A DNA stretch of 64,000 nucleotides from Bacillota bacterium (GCA_019423125.1 JAHZBZ010000001.1:146406-210405); one strand, 5' to 3'; shown: positions 51,534-61,183, counted from the stretch's first letter. Program-made: numbers and translations. The notes: generated by a model from the letters alone, not told the origin.

Positions 51534-54500
51534 ATGAGTCAGCCGCTGTTGTCAGTAATTGTTCCTTGCTATAACGTGGAAAAGTATGTGGAGAAATGCC
51601 TTCGAAGTATTTTAGAGCAGACCTATACAAATTTAGAAATAATTTGCGTGAATGATTGTTCTTCAGATTCTACTCTTGAAAAGTTGGAAGGGATAAAAGA
51701 ATTAGATAGCAGGGTTATCATAATTTCACACGAGAAAAATCGTGGATTATTTCAAGCTAGAGTTACAGGACTTCATCATGCCACAGGGACATATGTTTCA
51801 TTTATCGATAGCGATGATCATATTGACGAGGACTTTTTTAGATGCTTAATTGAGAAGGCAAATGTCGGAAACTATGATATTGTGATGGGTGATACGGTGC
51901 ATGAGGATGAGGGAGGATATCGTTGGGTTCATGCAGCTTATTCTGATATAATGATTGAAGATAGAGAAGAAGGTGATGTATTAGGTAAATTGCTTTCGCA
52001 GGAAGGATATTGTTTTATTTGGCATGCGGTTTGGAATAAATTATATAAAAGGGAAATAGTAGACGAGGCACTTCCTTTTTTTGATGAAATTAATGAACAT
52101 ATAATTATGGGGGAGGACGTCTTGTTCTCCTGTGTTTTACATTATTATGCGCGTAGTTTTTCCAAAACAGAATACGCATATTATTTCTATGTGCAAAGGA
52201 AAGGGGCGTCTACGGCCTTGGATAATAATGTGAACAAATTTAATAAAAGTATTGGTGATCTTGAACGCGTTTTTTATTATGTTAATTTATTTTTTGACGA
52301 AAATAATGTCAAAGAGGAGGACAGAAAACATTTTGATAAGTGGAGGGATCTTTATTCAAGGTATTGGTATGACAATGTTTTTTATTCTGATTTAGCTAAC
52401 AACTTAAAACAAAGGCTTTATAAGAAAATTAAAATTGGTTTTAAAGTAGATAAAGTTGTTCATACTCAAGAAACCGATCATTGGTTTTACAAACTCTCTA
52501 TTCCGTTTGATAATAGATATATTCAGCTTAAAAAAAATATTAGGTCGTATGATATTATTAGTATAGATATATTTGATACTCTTGTTTTAAGAAAAACATA
52601 TAAACCGACCGATATATTTTTGTTTATGGATAAATGGTTTATGGAACTTTCTGGAAGACAGTTCGATTTTAGCCATGCAAGGATTCATGCGGAAGCCACG
52701 GCAAGGAAGGTAAGTAAATTTGAAGAGGTCACATTAGATGAAATATATGAGGTTTTTCAAAAGGAAAATGGCATATCAGCTGAATTAGCAAATAAAGCAC
52801 AGGCCAAGGAAATAGAGGTTGAAAAAAATCTATGTTTTTTGCGAAAAAGCATTGTTGATATTATTCGTTATGCACATTCTTTGTCTAAAACTGTAGTACT
52901 TACCTCAGATTTTTATTTTAGCAGAGATCAGCTTGAAGATTTGCTTAATTCATTAAATGTAGAATATGATGATATAATTCTATCAAGTGAGCATCGGGTT
53001 ATGAAAGCTTCAGGCAAGCTTTTTGATGTTTTACAAGAGAAATATAATAAAGAATCTATTTTGCATATTGGAAATTCGTGGGAAAGTGATTACGTAAAGG
53101 CAAAAGAAGCAGGAATAGATGCTCATTTTTATGCTTCTACAACTGCAGCATTTATGTATGATATTTCTGACATAAATTCTACGGATTCGACAAGAATATA
53201 TAAACGGCCTACTGGGTTATGGGATAATTTTGAACATAGCATGGATTTTTTTGAGGTGCGGTGTTTGCTTGCAAATGTTGCAAACAAATTATATGATAAT
53301 CCATACACATCTTTTATTAAGTTTACAGATTTTAGCGGAGAGGCGAGATTTTTTGGTTACTATGCTTTGGGAATGCATCTGTGGGGTGTTTCAAAATGGC
53401 TTTATGAACATCAATTAAATAAAAAAAGCAATATTCATTTTGTTGCAAGGGATGGATATTTGCCGATGTTGGCTTATAATGTGTTCAATAGCGATAATTC
53501 TGCGGCTCAGTCCAATTATTTTTATGCGTCTCGTAAATCGCTTCTTCCTCTTTGCTGGGTAAACAAAAATGACACGGATTCTATTATTGCGCAAATAAAA
53601 AAGGCCACGCCTAATCAGCTTTTCCGATGGTTTTCTCCGCTTTTAGATGAACATAAGAGAACAGAAATCGAAAGTGCATTAATTTCAAGTTGGAAGAATA
53701 CTCAAATTAGTGGGGATTCTTTGTATGAATTTATTACAGAAACTTTGGCGCCTTGTTATAGCGAACTTAAGAAAGAAGCATTTTGTAGTACTTTAAAAAA
53801 ATATTATGGCTCATTCATAAAAGAAAAAGATGTAATTTTCGATATAGGTTATAGCGGAAGATCTTTAATATATATTTCACAATTATTAAATTTCTCTATA
53901 GATGGATATTTTGTACATAGGATTAATGATCAATTTAGTGCAAAACAAAACTGTATGGGCATTAGGATACATTCTTTTTACGACTATACTCCTTCTATAA
54001 CAGGGGTGGTAAGAGAATTGTTATTTTCCAAACAATCGCCGTCTTGTATTGGTTTTGATTTGAGCAATGGGGTAAAGCCCAAATTTGAAAAAGATTTGAC
54101 CATTTATCCCGGCAGATTTGCTATTGAAGAAGTACAGCGTTGGGCTCTTGAGCTTGTAAAAGATGTTGTACCGATTTATAAAATGGCTCCTCAGTTATTT
54201 AGTGCAAGGTCATCAGATGTTTCTGCTCCATACGAATATATGTTACATTGTTCTTCCGCCCAAGATAGAGAATATTTTAGTAGCGTAAAATTTGAAGACG
54301 ATGTATATTATGGGAAATCATCGATGAAGGTCACTGAGGTTTGGCAAAATGATATAAATTATCATCATGTAATGCGTTTCCCCGAAGCACCGGCAAGCGT
54401 AGTGCCGGTGGCAGCACCAATATCGTCTGGTGAGCCTTTACCTACGCTTAATTACGATGCTACAAAGGGTTGGAGTAAGGTTAAAAAAGCGTTCTATTAT

Positions 54501-54563
54501 TTTTTCTTTGACAATAGGACGTTCCGCAAAAAAGTTAAAGAAAAGTTTTCGCGCAAGAAATAA
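51534..54563 (+). CDS. GT2 glycosyltransferase fused to a COG5610-type HAD protein
   Basis: The 1009-residue protein begins with a GT-A family 2 glycosyltransferase: LLSVIVPCYNVEKYVEKCLR, ICVNDCSSDST and SFIDSDDHIDEDF (metal-binding D-x-D). From about residue 340 it continues with the same HAD region as its upstream neighbour: IISIDIFDTLVLRKT, VVLTSDFYFS, LHIGNSWESDYVKA and FVARDGYLPMLAYNVF. It probably transfers a sugar during assembly of a surface polymer, with the HAD part modifying the product; the donor is unknown. A strong ribosome site (AGGAGAG) precedes the ATG. Confidence 0.85.
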   Translation: MSQPLLSVIVPCYNVEKYVEKCLRSILEQTYTNLEIICVNDCSSDSTLEKLEGIKELDSRVIIISHEKNRGLFQARVTGLHHATGTYVSFIDSDDHIDEDFFRCLIEKANVGNYDIVMGDTVHEDEGGYRWVHAAYSDIMIEDREEGDVLGKLLSQEGYCFIWHAVWNKLYKREIVDEALPFFDEINEHIIMGEDVLFSCVLHYYARSFSKTEYAYYFYVQRKGASTALDNNVNKFNKSIGDLERVFYYVNLFFDENNVKEEDRKHFDKWRDLYSRYWYDNVFYSDLANNLKQRLYKKIKIGFKVDKVVHTQETDHWFYKLSIPFDNRYIQLKKNIRSYDIISIDIFDTLVLRKTYKPTDIFLFMDKWFMELSGRQFDFSHARIHAEATARKVSKFEEVTLDEIYEVFQKENGISAELANKAQAKEIEVEKNLCFLRKSIVDIIRYAHSLSKTVVLTSDFYFSRDQLEDLLNSLNVEYDDIILSSEHRVMKASGKLFDVLQEKYNKESILHIGNSWESDYVKAKEAGIDAHFYASTTAAFMYDISDINSTDSTRIYKRPTGLWDNFEHSMDFFEVRCLLANVANKLYDNPYTSFIKFTDFSGEARFFGYYALGMHLWGVSKWLYEHQLNKKSNIHFVARDGYLPMLAYNVFNSDNSAAQSNYFYASRKSLLPLCWVNKNDTDSIIAQIKKATPNQLFRWFSPLLDEHKRTEIESALISSWKNTQISGDSLYEFITETLAPCYSELKKEAFCSTLKKYYGSFIKEKDVIFDIGYSGRSLIYISQLLNFSIDGYFVHRINDQFSAKQNCMGIRIHSFYDYTPSITGVVRELLFSKQSPSCIGFDLSNGVKPKFEKDLTIYPGRFAIEEVQRWALELVKDVVPIYKMAPQLFSARSSDVSAPYEYMLHCSSAQDREYFSSVKFEDDVYYGKSSMKVTEVWQNDINYHHVMRFPEAPASVVPVAAPISSGEPLPTLNYDATKGWSKVKKAFYYFFFDNRTFRKKVKEKFSRKK

Positions 54564-54580
54564 TAAAAGGAAAATGAATA

Positions 54581-56821
54581 ATGAATAATGTTAATATATT
54601 GGCTCGGGAATATTGTACTGGTTGTAGTCTGTGCGCAAACGTATGCCCGGTTAAAGCAATAGATATGGTTGCCAATGAAGAGGGGTTTTTATTCCCTGAG
54701 ATTAATAAAAATTGCGTCAATTGCGGACTATGCGCTCAGAAGTGTCCGGTATTGTCGCAATCGTTTGAAAAAAATAGCGGTATAGTTGCAAGTTATGCTA
54801 TTCAAAGCAGTGATATAGATAGAGCTATAAGTAGTAGTGGTGCGGCATTCAAAGTGTTTGCAAGTGCTGCGATTAAAGCAGGCGGCGTAGCCTGCGGCGC
54901 AGCGTTTAACGACGACTTTACGCGGATCGAACATACAATAGTTACAAAGCAGAAGTCGTTGAATATACTTTTTAAAAGTAAATACGTGCAAAGCGATGTC
55001 GGTGACGTATATAAGCAGATAAAAACATATCTCGACAGCGGGGCAGAGGCTGTTTTCAGCGGATGCCCTTGTCAGGTTGCTGCGCTGAAGCGCTTTTTAA
55101 ATAGGGCCTATGTTAATCTTATAACAATTGATTTGCTCTGTCACGGCGTCCCATCTCCAATGGCGTATAGATTATTTTTAAAGGAATATAATCCTGACAA
55201 TAAACCTATTAAGCGTGTTGATTTCAGAGATAAATCGTTAGGTTGGGGAACAAATCTCACGATTGAATTTCAGAACGGAGAAATAATTAGAGAACCATAT
55301 AACGGAACGTATTTCAGAGCGTTTTTATCTGGTTTGAATATGCGTGAAAGCTGTTTTAGTTGTCAATGGGCAGATAAAAAGCGAGCGGGTGATATTACTA
55401 TAGGGGATTTTTGGGGGTGTGAGCAGTATAACAGTGCTTGGAATGATAAAAAGGGAACCTCTTTGGTTATCTGCAATACACAAAAGGGCAACGACTTTGT
55501 AAATTCGTGTAAGTCGCAGTTCAAATTGTTTGAGATTATCCCTTATGAAGATGCATATAGAGTTTCGGAGAAAATAAATTGGGCTCTTCATACTCCAACG
55601 CCTAAAAATCCGATGAGGAAATGCTTTTTCGATCATTTAAGGTTGTATGGGTTTAATAATGCCGCTAGATATGCCCAAAAACAATTGCTTGATGTGGGAA
55701 TTGTTGGGTGGTGGATACAAAACGATAGGTCGAATTACGGCTCTACATTGACAGATTATGCCCTTGGAAAATATATTGAATCGTTAGGATTGTCTGTTGC
55801 ATTTATATCTCCTCCTAACTTTAATCGTGAATATGCCGGGGAATTCAACAAAAAGTATGGATACAGAATGACCGCTCAGTATGATTATTCTTCAATGAAA
55901 GAGAATAACAAGTACATTGAGACGTTCGTGGTGGCTTCTGATGTGTTGTGGTTTTATGATGCGATGATACAAACCGGGTACACGCATATGCTTGATTTTG
56001 TTGATGACAGGAAAAAGAAAATAGCGTATGCTGCTTCGTTTGGAAAGATTGATAAGTTTATTCCGGACGAGGAGATGCCTAAAGCAAAATATCTATTGGG
56101 TAGATTTGATGCTATTTCAATGAGAGAACAACAAGGTGTAGATGTATTAAAAGATAAATTTGCATTGAATTCAGTACGTGTACTTGATCCTGTTTTTCTT
56201 TGCGAACAGAAACATTGGGATGTAATTTCAGATAATTCCAAATTAAATATAGAAGGTGATTTTGTTTTTGCATATTTAATGGATCCTACTCCAGAAAAAG
56301 CACAAGAATTACGTGCTTTTGCTTCAAGACATTCATGTAAACTAATAACTATACCGGATAGACAAAATAATTATCAAGATAAAGCCAAGATATTGGAGAA
56401 CTATGGATTAATTCGTAATGCAAGTCTAGAGGACTATTTATATTGCTTTAAGAATGCAAAGTACGCTGTCACGGATTCGTTTCATGGTTTGTGTTTTTCA
56501 ATAATTTATCGGAAACCTTTTTATGCGTTGATAAATCGCGCAAGAGGTGCAAGCAGATTTGAAGATTTGGCGAAAGTATTTAAATTGAATAGCCGTTTGA
56601 TAGAAAATATGCGTGAGTTAAATTCTAAACCTTACAAAAATGATGAGTTGGATTATATGAACAATGAAAAGTATATAGCATATGAAATAGCTAAGAGCAA
56701 GAATTGGTTGATAGCGCAACTTAATTCTGATAAAAAGCCTATTGCTATTGACGAGTTAACTAAATTAAATTATGAATTGTATAGTTTGCGTCAACAAATT
56801 AATAACAAAAATAGTAAGTAA
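54581..56821 (+). CDS. Ferredoxin/FrhB-like protein fused to polysaccharide pyruvyl transferase
   Basis: The 746-residue protein has two 4Fe-4S motifs (CTGCSLCANVCPVKA and CVNCGLCAQKCPV), then an F420 hydrogenase beta-subunit-like (FrhB) domain with FSGCPCQVAALKRFL, LLCHGVPSP and GDITIGDFWG. From about residue 365 it has a pyruvyl transferase domain (VGWWIQNDRSNYGSTLTDYA, SDVLWFYDAM, VTDSFHGLCFSIIY). Such fusions occur in exopolysaccharide clusters and are thought to add ketal pyruvate to sugars; the redox role of the first half is unclear. It starts 17 bases after the GT2 gene, so the three genes form an operon. Confidence 0.88.
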   Translation: MNNVNILAREYCTGCSLCANVCPVKAIDMVANEEGFLFPEINKNCVNCGLCAQKCPVLSQSFEKNSGIVASYAIQSSDIDRAISSSGAAFKVFASAAIKAGGVACGAAFNDDFTRIEHTIVTKQKSLNILFKSKYVQSDVGDVYKQIKTYLDSGAEAVFSGCPCQVAALKRFLNRAYVNLITIDLLCHGVPSPMAYRLFLKEYNPDNKPIKRVDFRDKSLGWGTNLTIEFQNGEIIREPYNGTYFRAFLSGLNMRESCFSCQWADKKRAGDITIGDFWGCEQYNSAWNDKKGTSLVICNTQKGNDFVNSCKSQFKLFEIIPYEDAYRVSEKINWALHTPTPKNPMRKCFFDHLRLYGFNNAARYAQKQLLDVGIVGWWIQNDRSNYGSTLTDYALGKYIESLGLSVAFISPPNFNREYAGEFNKKYGYRMTAQYDYSSMKENNKYIETFVVASDVLWFYDAMIQTGYTHMLDFVDDRKKKIAYAASFGKIDKFIPDEEMPKAKYLLGRFDAISMREQQGVDVLKDKFALNSVRVLDPVFLCEQKHWDVISDNSKLNIEGDFVFAYLMDPTPEKAQELRAFASRHSCKLITIPDRQNNYQDKAKILENYGLIRNASLEDYLYCFKNAKYAVTDSFHGLCFSIIYRKPFYALINRARGASRFEDLAKVFKLNSRLIENMRELNSKPYKNDELDYMNNEKYIAYEIAKSKNWLIAQLNSDKKPIAIDELTKLNYELYSLRQQINNKNSK

Positions 56822-56971
56822 AATATTTGAACAGAAATAGCTTATGTTTTTTGATATTGTATTTGATGGCAACTAAATCAAGAAGCAGGTCAAATTGACC
56901 TGCCTCCGATTTGTTTGTGGAGATCTTCTAACAGATAGGGTGCTGTGCTCTCCTGTCCCTGAAATTCGTTT

Positions 56972-57210
56972 CTATTTCGCCTGTTCGTATCTTTTCCCGT
57001 GCACGGTGATTGCGGTCCCTTCGCGAACGGGGGGGGCGCCCTTTGCGCATGCCTGACCGCAACGGTCACTTTGACGAGCTCTTTTTTCCAAATCGCGAGA
57101 TACGCATAAAAGCGCACCTGTTTTTCGGGAACGGGGAATCGATGCGCGTCTTCCCGTTCGATCTTTTTCAGGATATATTTCGGAACGGGTCGGATGTCTT
57201 TTTCCGTCAT
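56972..57210 (-). pseudogene. Small mobile-element protein, frameshifted in a G8 run
   Basis: The start is good (ATG 57210, GGAGG upstream) and reads MTEKDIRPVPKYILKKIERE, then RFYAYLAIWKKELVKVTVAV. This is a type often seen beside PcfK genes in Clostridia conjugative elements. At a run of eight G residues (57029-57036, C8 on the coding strand) the frame shifts. In the proper frame the protein would end REGTAITVHGKRYEQAK at 56972, whereas the frame as written runs on to 56890 with Pro/Arg-rich nonsense. Function is unknown. Confidence 0.6.
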
Positions 57211-57215
57211 TGTCT

Positions 57216-57861
57216 CTATCTCACCTCCAATTCATCGCCGAACATTTCGTCTAAAAGGGCGAGCGCTTCGGCATCGAAGGCGGAAGGGTCGATCTTATTC
57301 TCGTTTGCTTCCGCCTCTTTTTCGTCGTCAAAGGCGCAAATTTCCTCTTCGCAGAGTATCTCGCCCGTCTCGGGATCGGCGCACAGCTCTTTTGCTTCCT
57401 GATGCAGAATTTCGCATACGTTCTCTTGTTTTTGCGTATTTTCCGTGTTTTCGAGCAATTCAAAGAGGGACATCTGCGGCGCAGGGAGCGGCTTTGGCGG
57501 CTCGCGTTTCGCCGCGGCGGCCTTCGGCGCGGGGCTGGACCGTTTCCCGTATTCGGTGCCGTCTTCGCAAAAGAGCGTGCCTTCGATGCCGTCCTCTTCA
57601 AAGAAGCGGATCGCCCAGCCGTATACTGTTTCATCTTCCACGCAGGCGGACCTCGCGCCTTTTTCAGCAAGTTTTTTCGCCTCGTCGCAGGCGAATCTCA
57701 TAAAGCCCGCAAGCGTCTTTTTTGTTGAGCAGCGTTTTGCCGTCCTTTTGCATGCGCACGCCGTCGTTGATCTTTTCGGCAAGCATAGACGAAGCATTTT
57801 CTTCCAGGTATGCCTTGATCTTTGCTTCTTCCCGCGTTGCGGCTTCTAAATTGAGTTTCAT
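57216..57861 (-). pseudogene. PcfK-like conjugative element protein, frameshifted in an A6 run
   Basis: The start at ATG 57861 reads MKLNLEAATREEAKIKAYLE and continues to NDGVRMQKDGKTLLNKK. At T6 (57718-57723, A6 on the coding strand) the frame breaks. With one A fewer it continues TLAGFMRFACDEAKKLAEKG, then CVEDETVYGWAIRFFEED, as expected for PcfK-like proteins of Tn916/pCF10-type conjugative elements. An acidic tail of about 110 residues follows, ending EMFGDELEVR. It lies six bases from the next small gene on the same strand. The role of PcfK is not established. Confidence 0.75.
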
Positions 57862-57872
57862 CTCTTTTCTCC

Positions 57873-58247
57873 TCAGAAGGGCAGATCTTGCAGAAGTTCT
57901 GCGGCTTTGGAAGGCAGGTTTTCCAGCGTTGTGTAGTGGTTGAACCCGCCGCAGAAGTCCTGTTCGTGCTGTGCGGTTCGGATCAGGATATGCCCGTACC
58001 ATTCGTTGATAAAGTACCTGACGTCGCTGATGGAGATGTACACGCACCTGTTCCGACTGCTCTTGATAAACGCCGAAAAGCAGTAGTGGTTCTTCCCGAC
58101 GTTGACGAGCCGCCAATGATTTTCCCTGCATACCGTTTTCAGGTAGTTGATGTATTTCGTCTGAAAGCTTTTGTAATCTTTGCCCGTATAGCATCCGCAG
58201 GAAAATTTGTGCGTGAGATATTTTTTGAGTTCTTCGATCTTCGCCAT
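57873..58247 (-). CDS. Conjugative-element protein of unknown function
   Basis: The 124-residue product (MAKIEELKKYLTHKFSCGCY at the start, AAELLQDLPF at the end) is soluble, with many Tyr and Cys residues, and matches no family I can name. GGAGG seven bases upstream fixes ATG 58247. It lies 11 bases upstream of the PcfK-like gene and directly follows a 42-codon gene, in what looks like a conserved block of a conjugative element. Confidence 0.65.
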   Translation of the reverse strand: MAKIEELKKYLTHKFSCGCYTGKDYKSFQTKYINYLKTVCRENHWRLVNVGKNHYCFSAFIKSSRNRCVYISISDVRYFINEWYGHILIRTAQHEQDFCGGFNHYTTLENLPSKAAELLQDLPF

Positions 58248-58249
58248 TT

Positions 58250-58378
58250 TTAAGCCTCCTTTACGATCCCGTAAATGTCGTACGCGTAGTATTCGCAGAC
58301 GAACCAATTAAAGAGGGCGTGACATTTCACGCCCCTGTAGTTCACGATATAGTCGTTGTCGCCGACTTTTTCAAGCAC
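58250..58378 (-). CDS. Small conserved-looking protein of the conjugative element block
   Basis: The 42-residue product opens with a GTG start (GGAG nine bases upstream) and contains VGDNDYIVNYRGVKCHALFN and CEYYAYDIYGIVKEA. The Y-x-G-x-x-C-x-A-x-x-N-W-F pattern with YYAYDIYGIV resembles short proteins found in Clostridia conjugative elements. It ends three bases before the next ATG. An overlapping 21-codon frame upstream (58371-58436) is too short to judge. Confidence 0.5.
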   Translation of the reverse strand: MLEKVGDNDYIVNYRGVKCHALFNWFVCEYYAYDIYGIVKEA

Positions 58379-58472
58379 GGTGACGCTCCAATACGCGCCG
58401 CACGACTACGTCGATTTTTTCATTGTCTGTCAACATTTTGTAATAGAAAAAATTTTGTCGGGTCACGGATCT

Positions 58473-58820
58473 TCATGCGATCCTCCTGATCCCGCCGCCG
58501 AAGCTCTGTACGGTGATGCTGCTGAACTCCGAACACCAGTCATCGTCCTTGTTCCAAACGTACGCAAACGCTGTATGGCGGTTTCCTTCGCTGTAGACGA
58601 GCGTGTTCCATTCATCCGGATAGTCAGTGACGATCAGAAAATCGTACAGTTCGCCGAATTCGGTCAGTTCATGCGTAACCGCGTCCTTGTTCCAGACGTA
58701 CGCGAACGCTGTATGGCGGTTTCCTTCGCTGTAGACGAGCGTGTTCCATTCATCTGGATAGTCAGTGACGATCAGAAAATCGTACAGTTCGCCGAATTCG
58801 GTCAGTTCATGCGTAACCGC
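58473..58820 (-). pseudogene. Mobile-element protein with a 138-bp internal tandem duplication
   Basis: Read on the minus strand, a module containing THELTEFGELYDFLIVTDYP and SEGNRHTAFAYVWNKD occurs twice in tandem, followed once by DDWCSEFSSITVQSFGGGIR. The upstream part of the frame (beyond 58820) is antisense to the relaxase remnant and is not genuine, so the gene has lost its start. The product family is unknown. Confidence 0.5.
58545..58820. repeat. 138-bp tandem duplication
   Basis: Copies at 58545-58682 and 58683-58820 are nearly identical (only a few base changes, such as AAACGTACGCAAACG versus AGACGTACGCGAACG). The unit is 46 codons, so the frame is kept. The second copy ends where relaxase homology begins. 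Confidence 0.9.
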
Positions 58821-59015
58821 GTAAACGCGACAAACCGTATAGGCGAAAAATATGGTTTCAGTTATACCGAATGGCGGAAGGCGGCAAGGCTCAAGCGCAC
58901 TTCTTGCGAGAAGCATATCATTCTGAAGGGCGGGACTTCGTGGAAGGAAGAACTCAGAGAGGTCATTCAAGAGGGGACATTAAAATCTAAAACCGAGCAG
59001 GAGTTTAAAGCCTAC
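58821..59015 (+). pseudogene. Relaxase gene remnant
   Basis: About 65 codons resemble the relaxase at 853-1923: GEKYGFSYTEWRK against GEQFGFSSLDFRK, and HIILKGGTSWKEELREVI identical, followed by EQEFKAYL. Both ends are cut, at 58820 by the tandem duplication and near 59015 by unrelated sequence. It comes from a related but distinct mobilisable element. Confidence 0.85.
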
Positions 59016-59024
59016 CTTCACAGA

Positions 59025-60139
59025 CAGTTATATTGCTGCTATTGCAATAACATAGGAAAACAGAAAGCATGGAAAGGTAAGTAATCGGAAAGCGCACGAG
59101 GCGGGGAAAAGCGGCAGCCTATCCCGAGCGGGTTAGCTGGGACGGCTCCGCTCCCCGCCGCGCTTTTTGTCGTGCGACGTGGGGGGGGGTGCACTTTCTC
59201 TTTTGCGCGAAGGAATTGGGCGGTTAAGAGGTCGATTTGTTTGTGAAAGTGTGTGCGCTTGGTCGGCGCCCGCGCGAGGGCGTAGCCTGAAGCTCAGCCG
59301 AGGGGGCCCCTTTAGGGGTTTCGGCTGATGGCGAAGCGCGAGGGTGACTTTGCGGCGTTAGCCGCAAAGTCACCCGAAGGCCGCCGCTTGTTAATAACCA
59401 AGCGCACACACTGCAGCCATTTGCATTTTTGAGGTGCATTTTCGGGACATAAAAACGACCTGATTTTCGGCCACAAAACAGGCCTTAGAGAGGGGTGTTC
59501 GGAGGTGGTTTTTTCGGGTTGCCGAAGACAATGATGGGCGGAGAGATCGGCATCGCAGCGAAGAAGTCAAATAGCCCCGTAAAAGGCTCTTAAAATGAAA
59601 ACAAATGTTCATTGGTTAAGTTTATCGAGAAAGAAGTTTTTGTGGCAGGAAGGGGCACAAGAGAAAGAATTTCGGGTGTTCGGATAAGGTGTCGTGGATT
59701 TTTTGTGAAGAGCGCACTTGATATTGCAGAGGGAGGGGGGTCGCCGAATAAATTTGGCGATTGATTTTCAAAAAGTATGTGATTTGATAACAGTTGTTTA
59801 TCAAAAGTCGGTTTTGATTTGTCATAGAGATTATGGGGCTGTACTTTGGCAGAGATAAGACACATAGAGTCTTCTGTAGCAATATTTTGTATGTTAAGTG
59901 ACAAAATTACTGTATACGTATAGCGAAAAATAGTACAAGGATGTGTCAATTCAGACAGGTGATAGGTAAAATTTTATTTATCGCAGAGCACCTGTTTATG
60001 GGTGATTTAAGTACTAAAAACTTGTGACTATTGACTTTCGCAAGTTTTTATTAAGCCATTGATTCAATAGCTTAATAAAATAATATAATTAAAATAAAAC
60101 AATTATATTTATCAAAATAATCAAGAAAGCATATAAGCA
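59025..60139. other. Gene-poor region: GC-rich palindromes then AT-rich spacer
   Basis: 59100-59400 is GC-rich with strong palindromes: 15-bp arms GGGTGACTTTGCGGC and GCCGCAAAGTCACCC (59342-59356 and 59361-59375), and CAGCCGA...TCGGCTG around CCCC/GGGG at about 59296-59325. This resembles the transfer-origin or non-coding end of a plasmid or transposon. 59400-60139 is AT-rich; I see no gene there. Confidence 0.45.
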
Positions 60140-60168
60140 TTGACGGCATTGAAAATCTGTGCTATAAT
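60140..60168 (+). promoter_or_regulatory. Promoter of the Fic gene
   Basis: TTGACG (60140-60145) and TATAAT (60163-60168) are 17 bases apart, 28 bases before the ATG at 60197. Confidence 0.8.
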
Positions 60169-60196
60169 AGACATAAGTAAGATTTTGAGGTTCCTT

Positions 60197-61183
60197 ATGG
60201 ATAAATATGTTCCGCCCTACGGTATTACCGAAGAGATGCTGGAATTGACTTCAGAAATAACGGAAGAATTGGGAAAATTAAGCAATGTAAACGATTTGGA
60301 AAGGCTGCCGCGTCTGCGCAGGGTAAACCGTATCAAGTCTATTCAATCGTCGCTTGCCATTGAAAACAATACATTGTCCTTAGAGCAGGTGACAGATGTT
60401 CTTAACGGGAAGCGTGTTTTAGGACCGCAGGACGATATCGTTGCTGTAAAAAATGCATTTGCTGTCTATAAGATATTGCCAGAGCTCAATCCGTTTTCTT
60501 TGGAAGATTTGAAGAAGGCGCACGGCGTGATGATGAACGGACTTGTCGAGGGGGTGGGTGAACTGCGTACAAGTTCTGTCGGCGTAATAAATGAACAGGG
60601 AAAAGTCATTCATGTTGCTCCGCCGCACGGCATGGTAAAGGACTTGATGGAGCAACTGTTTGATTGGTTGAAAATGAGCAAGACGCAAATGCTCATTCGT
60701 TCGAGTATATTCCATTATGAATTTGAGTTCATTCACCCATTTATGGACGGAAACGGCAGAACTGGCAGATTATGGCAGACGGCATTGCTTGCAAGCTGGA
60801 AGCCGATATTTGAATGGATTCCTATCGAAAGCATCATCAAAGATAATCAGGAAGAGTATTACCGTGCAATCGGACTTTCGACGGCGGAAGGCAAATCAAA
60901 CCGCTTTATCCTGTTCATGCTCGGCGTTATCAAAAAGGCAGTCGCCGAACTTGCAAGGGATACGCACAACCATCAGAGCCATATCAGCAATCAGATCAGG
61001 GCGTTGATGTCCGTCATTGAAACTTATCCCATGTCTGCGGTGGAGTTGATGGAAAAGCTCGGTCTGAAATCGCGCGTGACGTTCCGAAAAAATTATATAC
61101 AGCCGGCGTTGGAAGCAGGGCTTATCGCTATGACAGATCCCGATACACCGACAAACCGAAACCAAAGGTACTTTAAGATTTAA
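60197..61183 (+). CDS. Fic-domain protein (AMP-transferase type) with inhibitory motif
   Basis: The 328-residue protein has the active-site motif HPFMDGNGRTGR starting at His180, which defines Fic enzymes that transfer AMP (or related groups) to target proteins. An N-terminal inhibitory helix is present with S52-x-x-x-E56-N-N, the class II arrangement that blocks ATP binding until released. The C-terminal 80 residues form a winged-helix-like end (SAVELMEKLGLKSRVTFRKN). ATG 60197 is the first start after the promoter, with GAGG eight bases upstream. No antitoxin gene is adjacent, which fits in-cis inhibition. Target unknown. Confidence 0.92.
   Translation: MDKYVPPYGITEEMLELTSEITEELGKLSNVNDLERLPRLRRVNRIKSIQSSLAIENNTLSLEQVTDVLNGKRVLGPQDDIVAVKNAFAVYKILPELNPFSLEDLKKAHGVMMNGLVEGVGELRTSSVGVINEQGKVIHVAPPHGMVKDLMEQLFDWLKMSKTQMLIRSSIFHYEFEFIHPFMDGNGRTGRLWQTALLASWKPIFEWIPIESIIKDNQEEYYRAIGLSTAEGKSNRFILFMLGVIKKAVAELARDTHNHQSHISNQIRALMSVIETYPMSAVELMEKLGLKSRVTFRKNYIQPALEAGLIAMTDPDTPTNRNQRYFKI

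Noticed and set aside
58545..58820. The tandem repeat as a CRISPR-like array
   Set aside because: Only two long, directly adjoining copies with no spacers; it is a coding duplication.
59224..59439. A 71-codon minus-strand frame in the GC-rich palindromic block
   Set aside because: Composition follows the palindromes and there is no start signal; treated as non-coding.
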